Below, piece by piece: positions 36,632 to 47,728 of a stretch of 64,000 nucleotides of DNA. Below the pieces are notes generated by a model. It did not search any database and was not told where the DNA came from. It saw only the letters and a program-made list of their open reading frames with translations. A program made the position numbers and the translations under genes. The stretch spans positions 682,001-746,000 of the forward strand of contig NZ_SGXC01000003.1 in NCBI RefSeq assembly GCF_004216695.1, read 5' to 3'. Source of the DNA: Pigmentiphaga kullae (GTDB lineage: Bacteria > Pseudomonadota > Gammaproteobacteria > Burkholderiales > Burkholderiaceae_B). Numbering within the stretch: the stretch's first letter is position 1; the number at the start of each line of letters is the position of its first letter.

Positions 36632-37540
36632 ATGAAGATAGGACGCATGGCCACCGTGGCCGGAGCGCACGTGTGCGCGGTCGAGGGCGATCGCGTGGTC
36701 GACCTGGCGCTGGCCGCCCACGCGGCGGGCCGCGAATGGATGGCGCCGCTGTTCCACGACCTGCGGCTGTTCCTGGCGGCGGGCGACATGGCCCGCGACG
36801 CGGCCGCCGGCCTGGCCGCGTCCGGTCCCGTCGTTGCGCTGGATTCGGTGCGCCTGCTCGCGCCCATCGAAGCGGGATCGAAGATCCTCGCGCACGTCGT
36901 CAACTATTTCGACCATGGCGCCGAGGGCAAGCTGACGCCGCCCGAGCAGCCGTTCTTCTTCACCAAGCTGCCCGGCACGGCGGTGGCACCCGGCGACCCC
37001 ATCGGCGGCCACGATTTCTCGCGCAAGATGGACTACGAGGCGGAACTGGCGGTCGTGATCGGCCGGGAAGGGCGCGACATCGCCGAAGCGGACGCCTACG
37101 ACCACGTGGCGGGCTATACCGTCTGCAACGACGTAAGCTACCGCGAGTTGCAGGCCAACGAGGCGGCGCCCACCCTGACCGGCCGCTATGGCCAGAACTG
37201 GATACAGGGCAAGAGCCTGGACCGTTCCTGCCCGCTGGGGCCGGCCATCGCGCTGGCGCGGGACATTCCCCGGCCGTATCCGCTGCGCATCACGTGTCGG
37301 GTCAATGGCGAGACCAGGCAGGATGCGTCCACCGAGCAGATGATCTTCAAGATCCCGGCGCTGGTCGCGCACATTTCGCGCGCGATGACGCTGCGGCCGG
37401 GCGACGTCATCGCCACCGGCACGCCCGCGGGCTGCGGGGTGGCCGACGGCCGCTATCTGCGGCCGGGCGATGTCGTCGAGTGCGAGATCGAGAAGGTGGG
37501 AAGCCTGCGCAATACGGTGCTGGCGGCGGTCCGGTCCTGA
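36632..37540 (+). CDS. fumarylacetoacetate hydrolase family protein
   Basis: A 302-aa metal-dependent hydrolase/decarboxylase. The metal motif MDYEAELAVVIGREGRDI lies near residue 133, followed by GYTVCNDVSYRELQ, the KSLDRSCPLGPAI block and TGTPAGCGV. GAGGAG is 5 nt before the ATG at 36632. It is the last gene of the AraC-controlled Bug/dehydratase operon and likely acts on the 2-oxo acid made by the dehydratase. Confidence 0.88.
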   Translation: MKIGRMATVAGAHVCAVEGDRVVDLALAAHAAGREWMAPLFHDLRLFLAAGDMARDAAAGLAASGPVVALDSVRLLAPIEAGSKILAHVVNYFDHGAEGKLTPPEQPFFFTKLPGTAVAPGDPIGGHDFSRKMDYEAELAVVIGREGRDIAEADAYDHVAGYTVCNDVSYRELQANEAAPTLTGRYGQNWIQGKSLDRSCPLGPAIALARDIPRPYPLRITCRVNGETRQDASTEQMIFKIPALVAHISRAMTLRPGDVIATGTPAGCGVADGRYLRPGDVVECEIEKVGSLRNTVLAAVRS

Positions 37541-37571
37541 GCGGCCCGGAACCCGCCACCGCGCCCGGCCG

Positions 37572-39647
<2,076 letters not shown>

Positions 39648-39758
39648 GCAACTCCTCCTTTTGTTCAACTACGAAAGTTTCAAAAACTACCGAGCAAACA
39701 AAAACAGTGAAGCAGTTACCGCACCCGACCCAACCCCAACCTCACCCAGACCGAGGAA

Positions 39759-39828
39759 ACCGCGGATCTGGCTCCGCCAGTCCGCAGGTTTCGCCCCCTG
39801 GGGGGCGCGCGTAAGCGCGTAGGGGGGG
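39759..39828 (-). repeat. 3'-end-associated dispersed repeat, copy D
   Basis: On the minus strand it begins with CCCCCCCTACGCGCTTACGC directly after the adk stop codon, then the hairpin GCGCCCCCCAGGGGGCG, and ends with GGAGCCAGATCCGCGG. It is a single-module copy, shorter than B and C. Confidence 0.8.
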
Positions 39829-40641
<813 letters not shown>

Positions 40642-40705
40642 CTATGGCCGCGTGTTTCAGGCACGAGTCCCCCAAACTTACCTCAAGCGCGCGGCGCCGG
40701 TCAAA

Positions 40706-41482
40706 TCAGCCTTGGGCTTCCACCAGCCGCCGCACGAATTCGAGATCGGCGGCCGTGTCGACGCCGGGCGCGGGGGCCTGCGGCGTGACGTGGACCTGGA
40801 TGGCGTAGCCGTGCTCGAGCGCGCGCAACTGCTCGAGCGACTCCCAGCGTTCCAGGCGGCCCTGGGGCAGCGTGGGAAAGCGGCGCAGGAAGCCGACGCG
40901 GTAGGCGTAGAGCCCGATGTGGCGCAGGGCGGGCAGGCCGGGCGCGAACACGCGCTCGCCGCCGGCCAGCGCATCGCGGGCCCAGGGGATGGGCGCGCGC
41001 GAGAAATACAGGGCATGGCCGTCGGCGCCGCAGACGACCTTCACGAAGTTGGGGTTGAACAGTTCGTCGGCGGTGTCGATGGGATGCGCCGCGGTGGCGA
41101 TGGCGGCCGCGCTGTGGCGGTCCAGCGTCTGGGCCACGTGGGCGACCAGCGCCGGGTCGATCAGGGGTTCGTCGCCCTGGATGTTGACCACGATCTGCGT
41201 GTCGTCGAGTTCGAGCGCGTCGCAGGCCTCGGCCAGCCGGTCGGTGCCGGTCGGGTGGTCGGCGCGGGTCATCAGGCTGTCGAAGCCGTGGGCGCGGACC
41301 GCGTCGCGGATGGCGGCGTCGTCGGTCGCCACCAGGATGCGCGATGCGCCGCTGGCCCGCGCCTGCCGCGCGACGCGGACGATCATGGGGACGCCGCCGA
41401 TGTCCGCCAGCATCTTGCCGGGCAGGCGCGTGGAAGCGGCGCGCGCCGGGATGATGGCGGTGAAGTCGGCCGGATCAGGCAT
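40706..41482 (-). CDS. kdsB: 3-deoxy-manno-octulosonate cytidylyltransferase
   Basis: A 258-aa enzyme that activates Kdo as CMP-Kdo for lipopolysaccharide inner core synthesis. The nucleotidyltransferase motif [15 protein letters not shown] is at the N-terminus, with NIQGDEPLI near residue 100 and RHIGLYAYR near 185. The start overlaps the end of the Trm112 gene by 8 bp, so it is the last gene of the tightly packed exbB-exbD-lpxK-Trm112-kdsB string. Confidence 0.95.
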   Translation of the reverse strand: MPDPADFTAIIPARAASTRLPGKMLADIGGVPMIVRVARQARASGASRILVATDDAAIRDAVRAHGFDSLMTRADHPTGTDRLAEACDALELDDTQIVVNIQGDEPLIDPALVAHVAQTLDRHSAAAIATAAHPIDTADELFNPNFVKVVCGADGHALYFSRAPIPWARDALAGGERVFAPGLPALRHIGLYAYRVGFLRRFPTLPQGRLERWESLEQLRALEHGYAIQVHVTPQAPAPGVDTAADLEFVRRLVEAQG

Positions 41483-41678
41483 GGGGCGTCTCGGCGGCCG
41501 GGGCCTCGGTCTCGTCCTGCCACGGCTGGGCCTCGGATTCGAGCATGACCGGAATGCCGTCGCGGATGGGAAAGCTCAGGCGGTCGGTGCGGCAGCCCAG
41601 CAGGTGCGCGGCGCGGTCGTGGCGCAGCTGGCCCTTGCAGAGCGGGCAGACCAGGATGTCAAGCAGGCGTATGTCCAT
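41475..41678 (-). CDS. Trm112 family protein
   Basis: A 67-aa protein (YcaR type): [21 protein letters not shown] with one CxxC pair, then [11 protein letters not shown]. Trm112-like proteins often act as activators of methyltransferases; here the second Cys pair is absent, as in other bacterial members. It overlaps lpxK upstream by 20 bp and kdsB downstream by 8 bp, a conserved place for this gene. Role in the lipid A/LPS cluster is not established. Confidence 0.9.
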   Translation of the reverse strand: MDIRLLDILVCPLCKGQLRHDRAAHLLGCRTDRLSFPIRDGIPVMLESEAQPWQDETEAPAAETPHA

Positions 41679-42702
41679 GGAGTCGGGTTTCCAGCCAATC
41701 GAAGAACGCGGGGTCGGACAAATGCGCCGAAACCGTGACGGCCCACACGCGCGGGTCGTCCACCGCCGGACATTTTACGGCGTCCTTGTCGGTGACGAGG
41801 ATGATATCGGCCTCGATCGCGGCGAACGGTGGGTGGGCGTAATCGTAGTGGTCGGGCAGGCCCAGCGTGGTGTCCAGCCGGATGCCGGCGCGGCGCAGCG
41901 TGGCGAAGAAGCGCTCGGGGTTGCCGATGCCCGCCACGGCGGCGATGCGGGGCATCGAGCCCAGCTCCGCCAGTGGCAGGCGCTTGCCGTCGGCCAGGCG
42001 CCAGGCGCCGTCGATGACGAGATCCATGTCCACCGCGCGCACGCCGGCCGGAGCGGAGGGCACGGCGCCGGACCCGCCGCCGCTGCGATTGGTGACGATC
42101 GCGTCCACGCCGCGCAGGCGCGAGGCCGGCTCGCGCAGCGGGCCGGCGGGCAGCAGCCGGCCGTTGCCGACGCCGCGTTCGTCCTGCACCACGATTTCCA
42201 CGTCGCGGGCCAGCGCCAGGTGCTGCAGGCCGTCGTCGGACAGGATCACGTCCACGTGGGGATGCGCCGCCAGCAGCGCGCGGGCGGCGTCGGCGCGGCG
42301 GGGATGGACCGCCACCGGGACGTCGGCCTGGTGCGCGATCAGGGCCGGTTCGTCGCCGAAGTCCGCGGGGTCCAGCCGGCCGCAGCCCACGCGGGCGGCG
42401 GGGCCGACCCGCACGCCGTAGCCGCGGCTGATCACGCCGGGACGATGGCCGCGTGCCCGCAGGGCGCGAGCCGCGGCCACGATGAAGGGGGTCTTGCCGG
42501 TGCCGCCGACATAGACGTTGCCGACCACGACCACCGGCACGCCCACGCGCTCGGTCCGCCGCCAGCCCGCGCGGTAGGCGAGGCGCTTGGCGGCGACGGC
42601 CAGGGCGGCCAGCAGGGACAGGGGAGCAAGCAGCCACGACAGCCATCCGCCCGTCTGCCACTGGCGTTGCAGCACGGTGCGCAGGGCGGGGCCGGGCTTC
42701 AT
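41659..42702 (-). CDS. lpxK: tetraacyldisaccharide 4'-kinase
   Basis: A 347-aa inner-membrane-associated kinase that phosphorylates the 4' position of the lipid A disaccharide. An N-terminal hydrophobic helix ([18 protein letters not shown]) precedes the P-loop VGGTGKTPF near residue 62. Further markers are [17 protein letters not shown] and GIGNPERFF. Its ATG overlaps the exbD stop by 4 bp, and its 3' end overlaps Trm112. Confidence 0.95.
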   Translation of the reverse strand: MKPGPALRTVLQRQWQTGGWLSWLLAPLSLLAALAVAAKRLAYRAGWRRTERVGVPVVVVGNVYVGGTGKTPFIVAAARALRARGHRPGVISRGYGVRVGPAARVGCGRLDPADFGDEPALIAHQADVPVAVHPRRADAARALLAAHPHVDVILSDDGLQHLALARDVEIVVQDERGVGNGRLLPAGPLREPASRLRGVDAIVTNRSGGGSGAVPSAPAGVRAVDMDLVIDGAWRLADGKRLPLAELGSMPRIAAVAGIGNPERFFATLRRAGIRLDTTLGLPDHYDYAHPPFAAIEADIILVTDKDAVKCPAVDDPRVWAVTVSAHLSDPAFFDWLETRLHGHTPA

Positions 42703-43127
42703 CTGCCCGATCCCGCGGGCGCGGCCTGCGTGGTGAATCCTATGCGCGAGATGCCGGCCCGTCCCGCCGCCTCCATGGCCCGCACCACGGCCTGGTGGGT
42801 GGCTGCGGCGTCCGCGTCGATCACCAGCGAGGGGTCGTCGCGCCCGGCCGCCGCCTTGCGCAGCGCCTCGGACAACTGGTCGGCGTCGGCGACGGGCAGC
42901 GCCTTGCCGTTGAGCGCGTAGCGGCCGTCGGCCGCGACCGTGACGGTCAGGCCCGTGGCCGCTTCGGCGGACTGGGCGGTGGCGTCGGGCAGGCGCACGG
43001 ACAACTGGCTGAAGCGCGAAAAGGACGTGCTGGCGGCCAGGAAGATCAGGATGACCAGCAGGACGTCGATCAGCGGGATCAGGTTGATGTCGGGTTCGTC
43101 GGTCTCGAGGTGGCGGCGGAAGTTCAT
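42699..43127 (-). CDS. exbD: ExbD/TolR family biopolymer transport protein
   Basis: A 142-aa inner-membrane protein with one N-terminal transmembrane helix carrying the proton-channel Asp ([20 protein letters not shown]21) and a periplasmic domain. It works with ExbB to power an outer-membrane-directed process. No TonB gene is near. The neighbouring lpxK suggests the ExbBD copy commonly found in front of lpxK in beta-proteobacteria. It starts 19 nt after the exbB stop. Confidence 0.92.
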   Translation of the reverse strand: MNFRRHLETDEPDINLIPLIDVLLVILIFLAASTSFSRFSQLSVRLPDATAQSAEAATGLTVTVAADGRYALNGKALPVADADQLSEALRKAAAGRDDPSLVIDADAAATHQAVVRAMEAAGRAGISRIGFTTQAAPAGSGR

Positions 43128-43146
43128 GGCTGGGCGCCGGGCGGCA

Positions 43147-43746
43147 TCACTCGGCTTGCAGGCTGTCGGCCAGGCGGGTGGCGGCCCGTTCCAGGTCGTG
43201 CAGGCTGTCGTTGATGCGGGCGCGGAAATAGCGGTAGAAGATCATGGCGGGAATGGCGATGAAGATGCCCAGCCCCGTGTTGTACAGTGCCACCGAGATG
43301 CCGTGCGCCAGTTGCGCGGGGTCGCTGCCGGCCGGCGCGTACGAGCCGAAGATCTCGATCATGCCGACCACGGTGCCGAACAGGCCCATCAGCGGCGCCA
43401 CCGCCGCGATGGTGCCGATCGCGCCGACGTAGCGGTTCAGGTTGTGCGCGACGGTCTCGCCCGATTGCTCGAGCGCATCCTTGAGCGCGGGGCGCGAGCG
43501 GTGGGCGTTGCGCAGCCCGGTGGCCAGGATGCGGCCCAGCGGCGAATCGGCTTCCAGTCGGGCCACGATTTCGGGAGTGACGCGCCGTTTCTGCACCAGG
43601 GCCAGGACGTCTTCCAGCAACCTGGGCGGGGCGATCCTGCTACGGCGCAGGGCAAGCAGGCGTTCGACGATGAGCGTCAGCGCGATGAACGAAGTGGCGA
43701 TCAGCGGCCAGATGGGCCAGCCGGCCTCGCGGACGATGGCGAGCAA
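43147..43746 (-). CDS. exbB: ExbB/TolQ family proton channel protein (TTG start)
   Basis: A 199-aa inner-membrane protein with three transmembrane helices (about 10-30, 105-130, 150-175). The conserved blocks VGAIGTIAAVAPLMGLFGTVVGMIEIF and LYNTGLGIFIAIPAMIFYRYF are present. The start is TTG at 43746, supported by AAGGAG seven or eight nt upstream; a longer frame to 43938 has non-family sequence. First gene of the exbB-exbD-lpxK-Trm112-kdsB operon. Confidence 0.9.
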   Translation of the reverse strand: MLAIVREAGWPIWPLIATSFIALTLIVERLLALRRSRIAPPRLLEDVLALVQKRRVTPEIVARLEADSPLGRILATGLRNAHRSRPALKDALEQSGETVAHNLNRYVGAIGTIAAVAPLMGLFGTVVGMIEIFGSYAPAGSDPAQLAHGISVALYNTGLGIFIAIPAMIFYRYFRARINDSLHDLERAATRLADSLQAE

Positions 43747-43820
43747 GAAACCTCTCCTTTTCGATGAAGGCGAGAATGTACGGGCGTGGGCGGACGAGGG
43801 CAAGTCGCCATCCGGAAAGT

Positions 43821-43841
43821 ATCCACAGAATCTGTGGATAA
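43821..43841. promoter_or_regulatory. palindrome with DnaA box between exbB and xseA
   Basis: ATCCACAGAATCTGTGGAT (43821-43839) is a 9+1+9 palindrome. The right half, TGTGGATAA (43833-43841), is a perfect DnaA box on the minus strand (TTATCCACA); the left half, GTATCCACA, is a one-mismatch box facing it. It lies 75 bp upstream of the exbB start. Confidence 0.5.
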
Positions 43842-44037
43842 TTATGTGTGTAACTTGGCCCGGGGCCACGAAATATGCGGTTCTTGCTAGGATGCCCGCT
43901 TTTGATTCAGTGGCTGGTGAAGCCAAAAAATCAATCAAATCAATGGCTTATAAGAAAATTACACCGTCTGTGACAGAGAAATTACTTGACAACCATAGTT
44001 TTCAAGCCTGTGGAAAGCTTCTTGCCTGGAAACCCTC

Positions 44038-45405
44038 ATGAATTCTGGTTTTGCGTCCGCACATGACGATTTTTCGCGGGGGATACTGACTATCTCCCAG
44101 CTAAACCGCGCGGTGGCGGGCTTGTTGGAGCGCAACATTCCGCTGGTATGGGTGCGGGGCGAGGTGTCGAACTTCACCGCGGCGGCTTCCGGCCATTGGT
44201 ATTTCACGCTCAAGGACGGCGGCGCCGCCGCGCGCGGCGTGATGTTTCGCGGGCGCGCCATGCTGGTGGGCTTCACGCCCAGGGAAGGCGACCGCATCGA
44301 GGTCCGCGCCCGGGTGTCGCTGTACGAACCGCGCGGCGACTACCAGTTGCAGGTCGAGGCCATGCGCCGGGCCGGCCAGGGCGACCTGTTCGAAGCCTTC
44401 CTGCGGCTGAAGGAAAAACTGTCGGCCGAAGGCTTGTTCGATCCGGCCCGCAAGCGCACGCCGGCGGCCGTGCCGCGCGCGCTGGGCATCGTCACGTCGC
44501 TGCAGGCGGCGGCGCTGCGCGACGTGCTGACGGCGCTGGCGCGGCGGGTGCCGCACGCCAGGGTGGTGATCTACCCGGCGCCGGTCCAGGGGGACGAGGC
44601 CGGCCCCAGGCTGGCGCAGGCCATCGTGCTGGCGAACCGGCGCGCCGAGGTCGATACCCTGCTGCTGGTGCGGGGCGGCGGCAGCATCGAGGACCTGTGG
44701 GCGTTCAACCATGAAGGACTGGCGCGGGCCATCGTCGCCAGCGCGATTCCGGTCATCAGCGGCGTCGGCCACGAGACCGACTTCACCATCGCCGATTTCG
44801 CCGCCGACCTGCGGGCGCCCACGCCCACGGCGGCCGCCGAGTTGGCGGGCCTGCCGCGCGAGCAGTGGCTGGCGCGCCTGCGCCAGGCGGCGCAGGACCT
44901 GCGGCGGGCGCAGCGGCGCCGTGTCGAGCAGGCCGGGCAGCGGCTCGACCGCGCGGCGGCGCAACTGATCTCTCCGCGCGAACGCCTGGCGCGGCAGCAG
45001 GAGCGGCTGGCCGCGCTGGTGCGCGGGCTGGAGGCGGCGTGGGCCGGCGCCCAGCGCGACCGCGAGGCCGAGGTCGGCCTGTTGCGACAGCGGCTGATCG
45101 CCCAGTTGCCCGATCCCACGCGGCTGTCGGCGCGCGTGGACGACCTGGCGCGGCGCGTGCGGCAGTGCCAGTCGTACCGGCTCGCCCGGCTGCAACAACA
45201 ACTGGCCTCGCATGCCGCGCACCTGCGCGCGCTCGGGCCCGAGCAGACGCTGGCGCGCGGCTATGCCATCGTGCGCGACGAGCAGGGCGGCATCGTGCGT
45301 CAGGCACGCAGCTTGCAGGCCGGCGCCCGGATCGACCTTTGCTTCGCCGAGGGCGCGGCCCAGGCCTCGGTGACGGCGGTCGAAGCCGACCGCGGGTTGG
45401 TGTGA
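44038..45405 (+). CDS. xseA: exonuclease VII large subunit
   Basis: A 455-aa protein. An N-terminal OB-fold (VRGEVSNFTAAASGHWYFTLKDGGAAARGVMF) is followed by the catalytic domain (ALGIVTSLQAAALRDVLTALARRVP, LLVRGGGSIEDLWAFN, SGVGHETDFTIADFAADLRAPTPTAAAEL) and a long coiled coil (about residues 285-390) that binds XseB. The complex degrades single-stranded DNA. It stands alone; xseB is at 22021. Confidence 0.95.
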   Translation: MNSGFASAHDDFSRGILTISQLNRAVAGLLERNIPLVWVRGEVSNFTAAASGHWYFTLKDGGAAARGVMFRGRAMLVGFTPREGDRIEVRARVSLYEPRGDYQLQVEAMRRAGQGDLFEAFLRLKEKLSAEGLFDPARKRTPAAVPRALGIVTSLQAAALRDVLTALARRVPHARVVIYPAPVQGDEAGPRLAQAIVLANRRAEVDTLLLVRGGGSIEDLWAFNHEGLARAIVASAIPVISGVGHETDFTIADFAADLRAPTPTAAAELAGLPREQWLARLRQAAQDLRRAQRRRVEQAGQRLDRAAAQLISPRERLARQQERLAALVRGLEAAWAGAQRDREAEVGLLRQRLIAQLPDPTRLSARVDDLARRVRQCQSYRLARLQQQLASHAAHLRALGPEQTLARGYAIVRDEQGGIVRQARSLQAGARIDLCFAEGAAQASVTAVEADRGLV

Positions 45406-45455
45406 CGGCCCGAATCCGCGCGGCCGCCAGGGCTGACATGACTGCGTCGCCCCGG

Positions 45456-45477
45456 CGCGTTAACCTTGCGTAACGCG
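45456..45477. promoter_or_regulatory. inverted repeat upstream of sodB
   Basis: CGCGTTA-N8-TAACGCG (arms 45456-45462 and 45471-45477), about 75 bp before the sodB ATG and upstream of a TAAAAT -10-like hexamer near 45509. Could be an operator or the tail hairpin of xseA (no T run follows). Confidence 0.35.
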
Positions 45478-45552
45478 GGGACTTCCGGGCCAAGCGGCAT
45501 ACTTGCCGATAAAATGCCCCCGCAAACCTCCCAACCATAAGCAGGAGCTCAG

Positions 45553-46128
45553 ATGGAACATACTCTTCCGCAATTGCCGTATCCCCAGGACGCCTTGGCC
45601 CCCACCATCTCCAAGGAAACGCTGGAGTACCACCACGGCAAGCACCACCAGACCTACGTCACCAATCTGAACAACCTCATCAAGGGCACCGAATTCGAGA
45701 ACGCCTCGCTCGAGGACATCGTCAAGAAGTCGTCCGGCGGCATCTACAACAACGCCGCCCAGCACTGGAACCACTCCTTCTACTGGAACTGCCTGACGCC
45801 CAAGAGCACGCCGCCCGCCGGCAAGCTGGCCGACGCCATCAATGCCAAGTGGGGCAGCTTCGACGCGTTCAAGGACACCTTCAACAAGCAGGCCGCCGCC
45901 AACTTCGGTTCGGGCTGGACCTGGCTGGTCAAGAAGGCCGACGGTTCGATCGACATCGTCAACACCGGCGCGGCGGGCAACCCGCTCACCACCGGCGACG
46001 TGCCGCTGCTGACCTGTGACGTTTGGGAACACGCCTACTACATCGACTACCGCAATGCCCGTCCGAAGTACCTCGAGAGCTTCTGGGGCATCGTGAACTG
46101 GGAATTCGTGGCCAAGAACCTGGGCTGA
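45553..46128 (+). CDS. sodB: superoxide dismutase [Fe]
   Basis: A 191-aa cytoplasmic Fe-superoxide dismutase. The metal ligands are His in [13 protein letters not shown] (about H28), His in [11 protein letters not shown] (about H75), and Asp and His in [20 protein letters not shown] lies six nt upstream of the ATG. The length and the motif [16 protein letters not shown] indicate the iron type. A terminator follows. Confidence 0.96.
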   Translation: MEHTLPQLPYPQDALAPTISKETLEYHHGKHHQTYVTNLNNLIKGTEFENASLEDIVKKSSGGIYNNAAQHWNHSFYWNCLTPKSTPPAGKLADAINAKWGSFDAFKDTFNKQAAANFGSGWTWLVKKADGSIDIVNTGAAGNPLTTGDVPLLTCDVWEHAYYIDYRNARPKYLESFWGIVNWEFVAKNLG

Positions 46129-46160
46129 TTCCCGCCGCGGCCCCGCGGGGCCGCCGCATG

Positions 46161-46209
46161 ACGCGCGCTGTCGCAAGCTCAGGCTTGAATGCACAGCGCG
46201 CGTTTTTCA
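46161..46209 (+). terminator. intrinsic terminator of sodB
   Basis: An 11-bp stem ACGCGCGCTGT/ACAGCGCGCGT enclosing a smaller AAGC/GCTT hairpin, followed by a T-rich tail. It lies between sodB and the ClC gene. Confidence 0.85.
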
Positions 46210-46219
46210 TTGTTTTTAC

Positions 46220-47638
46220 ATGAAAGCTCGACGCTCAGTGCCCTGGCGCGACCAGGCCTCCATCACCGTGCGGCGCAAGGGACGGCAAGTCCTGCGGGTA
46301 TCGCGCAAGACCTTCCGCTACGCGCTCGTCCTGTGCGGGGCGGCGGTGGTGGCCTTGCTGTCGCTGGCGTTCGCCTGGCTGGCCGAGATCGCGCTGGAGT
46401 GGAATCGCCACTGGACCTCGGCCGCGCCGTGGGCCGCGCTGGCGGTCATCCCGCTGGCGATGGCGGGCCTGCGCTGGCTGACCTTGCGGCTCGCGCCGAT
46501 GGCGCGGGGCAGCGGCATTCCCCAGGTCATCGCGGCCACCGCCATCCCGGCGCCCATCGCCTCCTCGGGGCTGGTGTCGCTGCGGCAGGCGCTCTGGAAG
46601 ATTCCACTGACCGCGGCGGCGCTGCTGGCCGGCGCTTCGGTGGGGCGCGAAGGGCCCTCGGTGCAGGTGGGCGCGGCGGCCATGCTGGCCTGGGGCCGGT
46701 TCTGGCAGGAGCGGATAGGCGTCAAGCTGGAGTTCCGGGCGAACGAATTGATCGCCGCAGGCGCCGCCGGCGGCCTGGCCGCGGCATTCAACACGCCGCT
46801 GGCCGGCGTGGTGTTCGCCATCGAGGAACTGGGGCGGGGCGCCGCCGTGCGCTGGAACCGCCTGGCGTTGTCCGGCGTGTTGGCGTCGGGTTTCATCGCG
46901 CTGGCCATCGCCGGCAACAATCCCTACTTCCATGCCGCGGCGGCGGCCGGGTTCGTCCAGGGATCGTGGGGCTGGACCCTGGCCAGCGGCGTGCTGAACG
47001 GCGCCGTGGGCGGCCTGTTCGCCGCCACGATGGTGCGCGGCGTGACGGGGCTGGCCCCCGCGCGCTGGCGTCCCTGGCTGCAGCGCCATCCGGTGCGGGT
47101 GGCCTTCCTGTGCGGCCTGGTCGTGGCGGTGCTGGGCTGCCTGACGGGAGGCGCGACCTACGGTACCGGCTATGAACAGACCGCCGCCCTGCTGAACGGC
47201 CATCCCGTCGAGAGCGCCTGGTTCGGGATCGCCAAGTGGGTGGCGACCGTGGCCTCGTACGTGTGCGGCATTCCCGGCGGCATCTTCACGCCGTCCCTGG
47301 CCATAGGCGCCGGCATGGGCGAACACATCGTGCAACTGGCCGGACCCGCCGCCGATCCGCGCACGCTGGCGCTGGTGTCGATGGCGGCTTTCCTGGCGGC
47401 GGCCACCCAGGCGCCCATCACGGCCAGCGTGATCGTCATGGAGATGACGCGCAGCCAGGACCTGATGTTCCACCTGCTGATGGCCACGCTGATCGCGTCG
47501 CTGGTGTCCCGGCAGTTCTGCCCGCGGCCGTTCTACCACGCGATGGCGCTGCGCTTTCACAAGGAAGTCATGCACCCTCATCATCGGCCATCCGCCGGCC
47601 CGGCAAGCGCCGCGCCGCCAAGTGGTGCCCAAATGTAA
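46220..47638 (+). CDS. ClC family chloride channel/antiporter
   Basis: A 472-aa inner-membrane protein of the ClC fold. The anion-selectivity motifs are present: GSGIPQV (near residue 98), GREGPSVQ with the gating Glu (near 147) and GGIFTPSLAIGAG (near 350). The internal Glu region reads AIEEL. This points to a Cl-/H+ antiporter as in E. coli ClcA. The start lies immediately after the sodB terminator; no good ribosome binding site is seen. Confidence 0.92.
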   Translation: MKARRSVPWRDQASITVRRKGRQVLRVSRKTFRYALVLCGAAVVALLSLAFAWLAEIALEWNRHWTSAAPWAALAVIPLAMAGLRWLTLRLAPMARGSGIPQVIAATAIPAPIASSGLVSLRQALWKIPLTAAALLAGASVGREGPSVQVGAAAMLAWGRFWQERIGVKLEFRANELIAAGAAGGLAAAFNTPLAGVVFAIEELGRGAAVRWNRLALSGVLASGFIALAIAGNNPYFHAAAAAGFVQGSWGWTLASGVLNGAVGGLFAATMVRGVTGLAPARWRPWLQRHPVRVAFLCGLVVAVLGCLTGGATYGTGYEQTAALLNGHPVESAWFGIAKWVATVASYVCGIPGGIFTPSLAIGAGMGEHIVQLAGPAADPRTLALVSMAAFLAAATQAPITASVIVMEMTRSQDLMFHLLMATLIASLVSRQFCPRPFYHAMALRFHKEVMHPHHRPSAGPASAAPPSGAQM

Positions 47639-47640
47639 TT

Positions 47641-47662
47641 TTGTGAAGTCCATGCTTCACAA
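47641..47662. promoter_or_regulatory. inverted repeat upstream of the macroglobulin gene
   Basis: Perfect 8-bp arms TTGTGAAG and CTTCACAA separated by 6 nt, 67 bp before the macroglobulin ATG and 3 nt after the ClC stop. No T run follows, so an operator is at least as likely as a terminator. Confidence 0.4.
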
Positions 47663-47728
47663 TAGGCGGGCTCTCACCCTCTAATAGCGCTACGGAAAGC
47701 ACGCACGAAGGCGTGTCCGGGGGATTTC

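Noticed and set aside
43821-43841. Chromosome replication origin
   Set aside because: Only two facing DnaA boxes are present, with no box cluster, no typical unwinding element next to them, and no dnaA or dnaN nearby.
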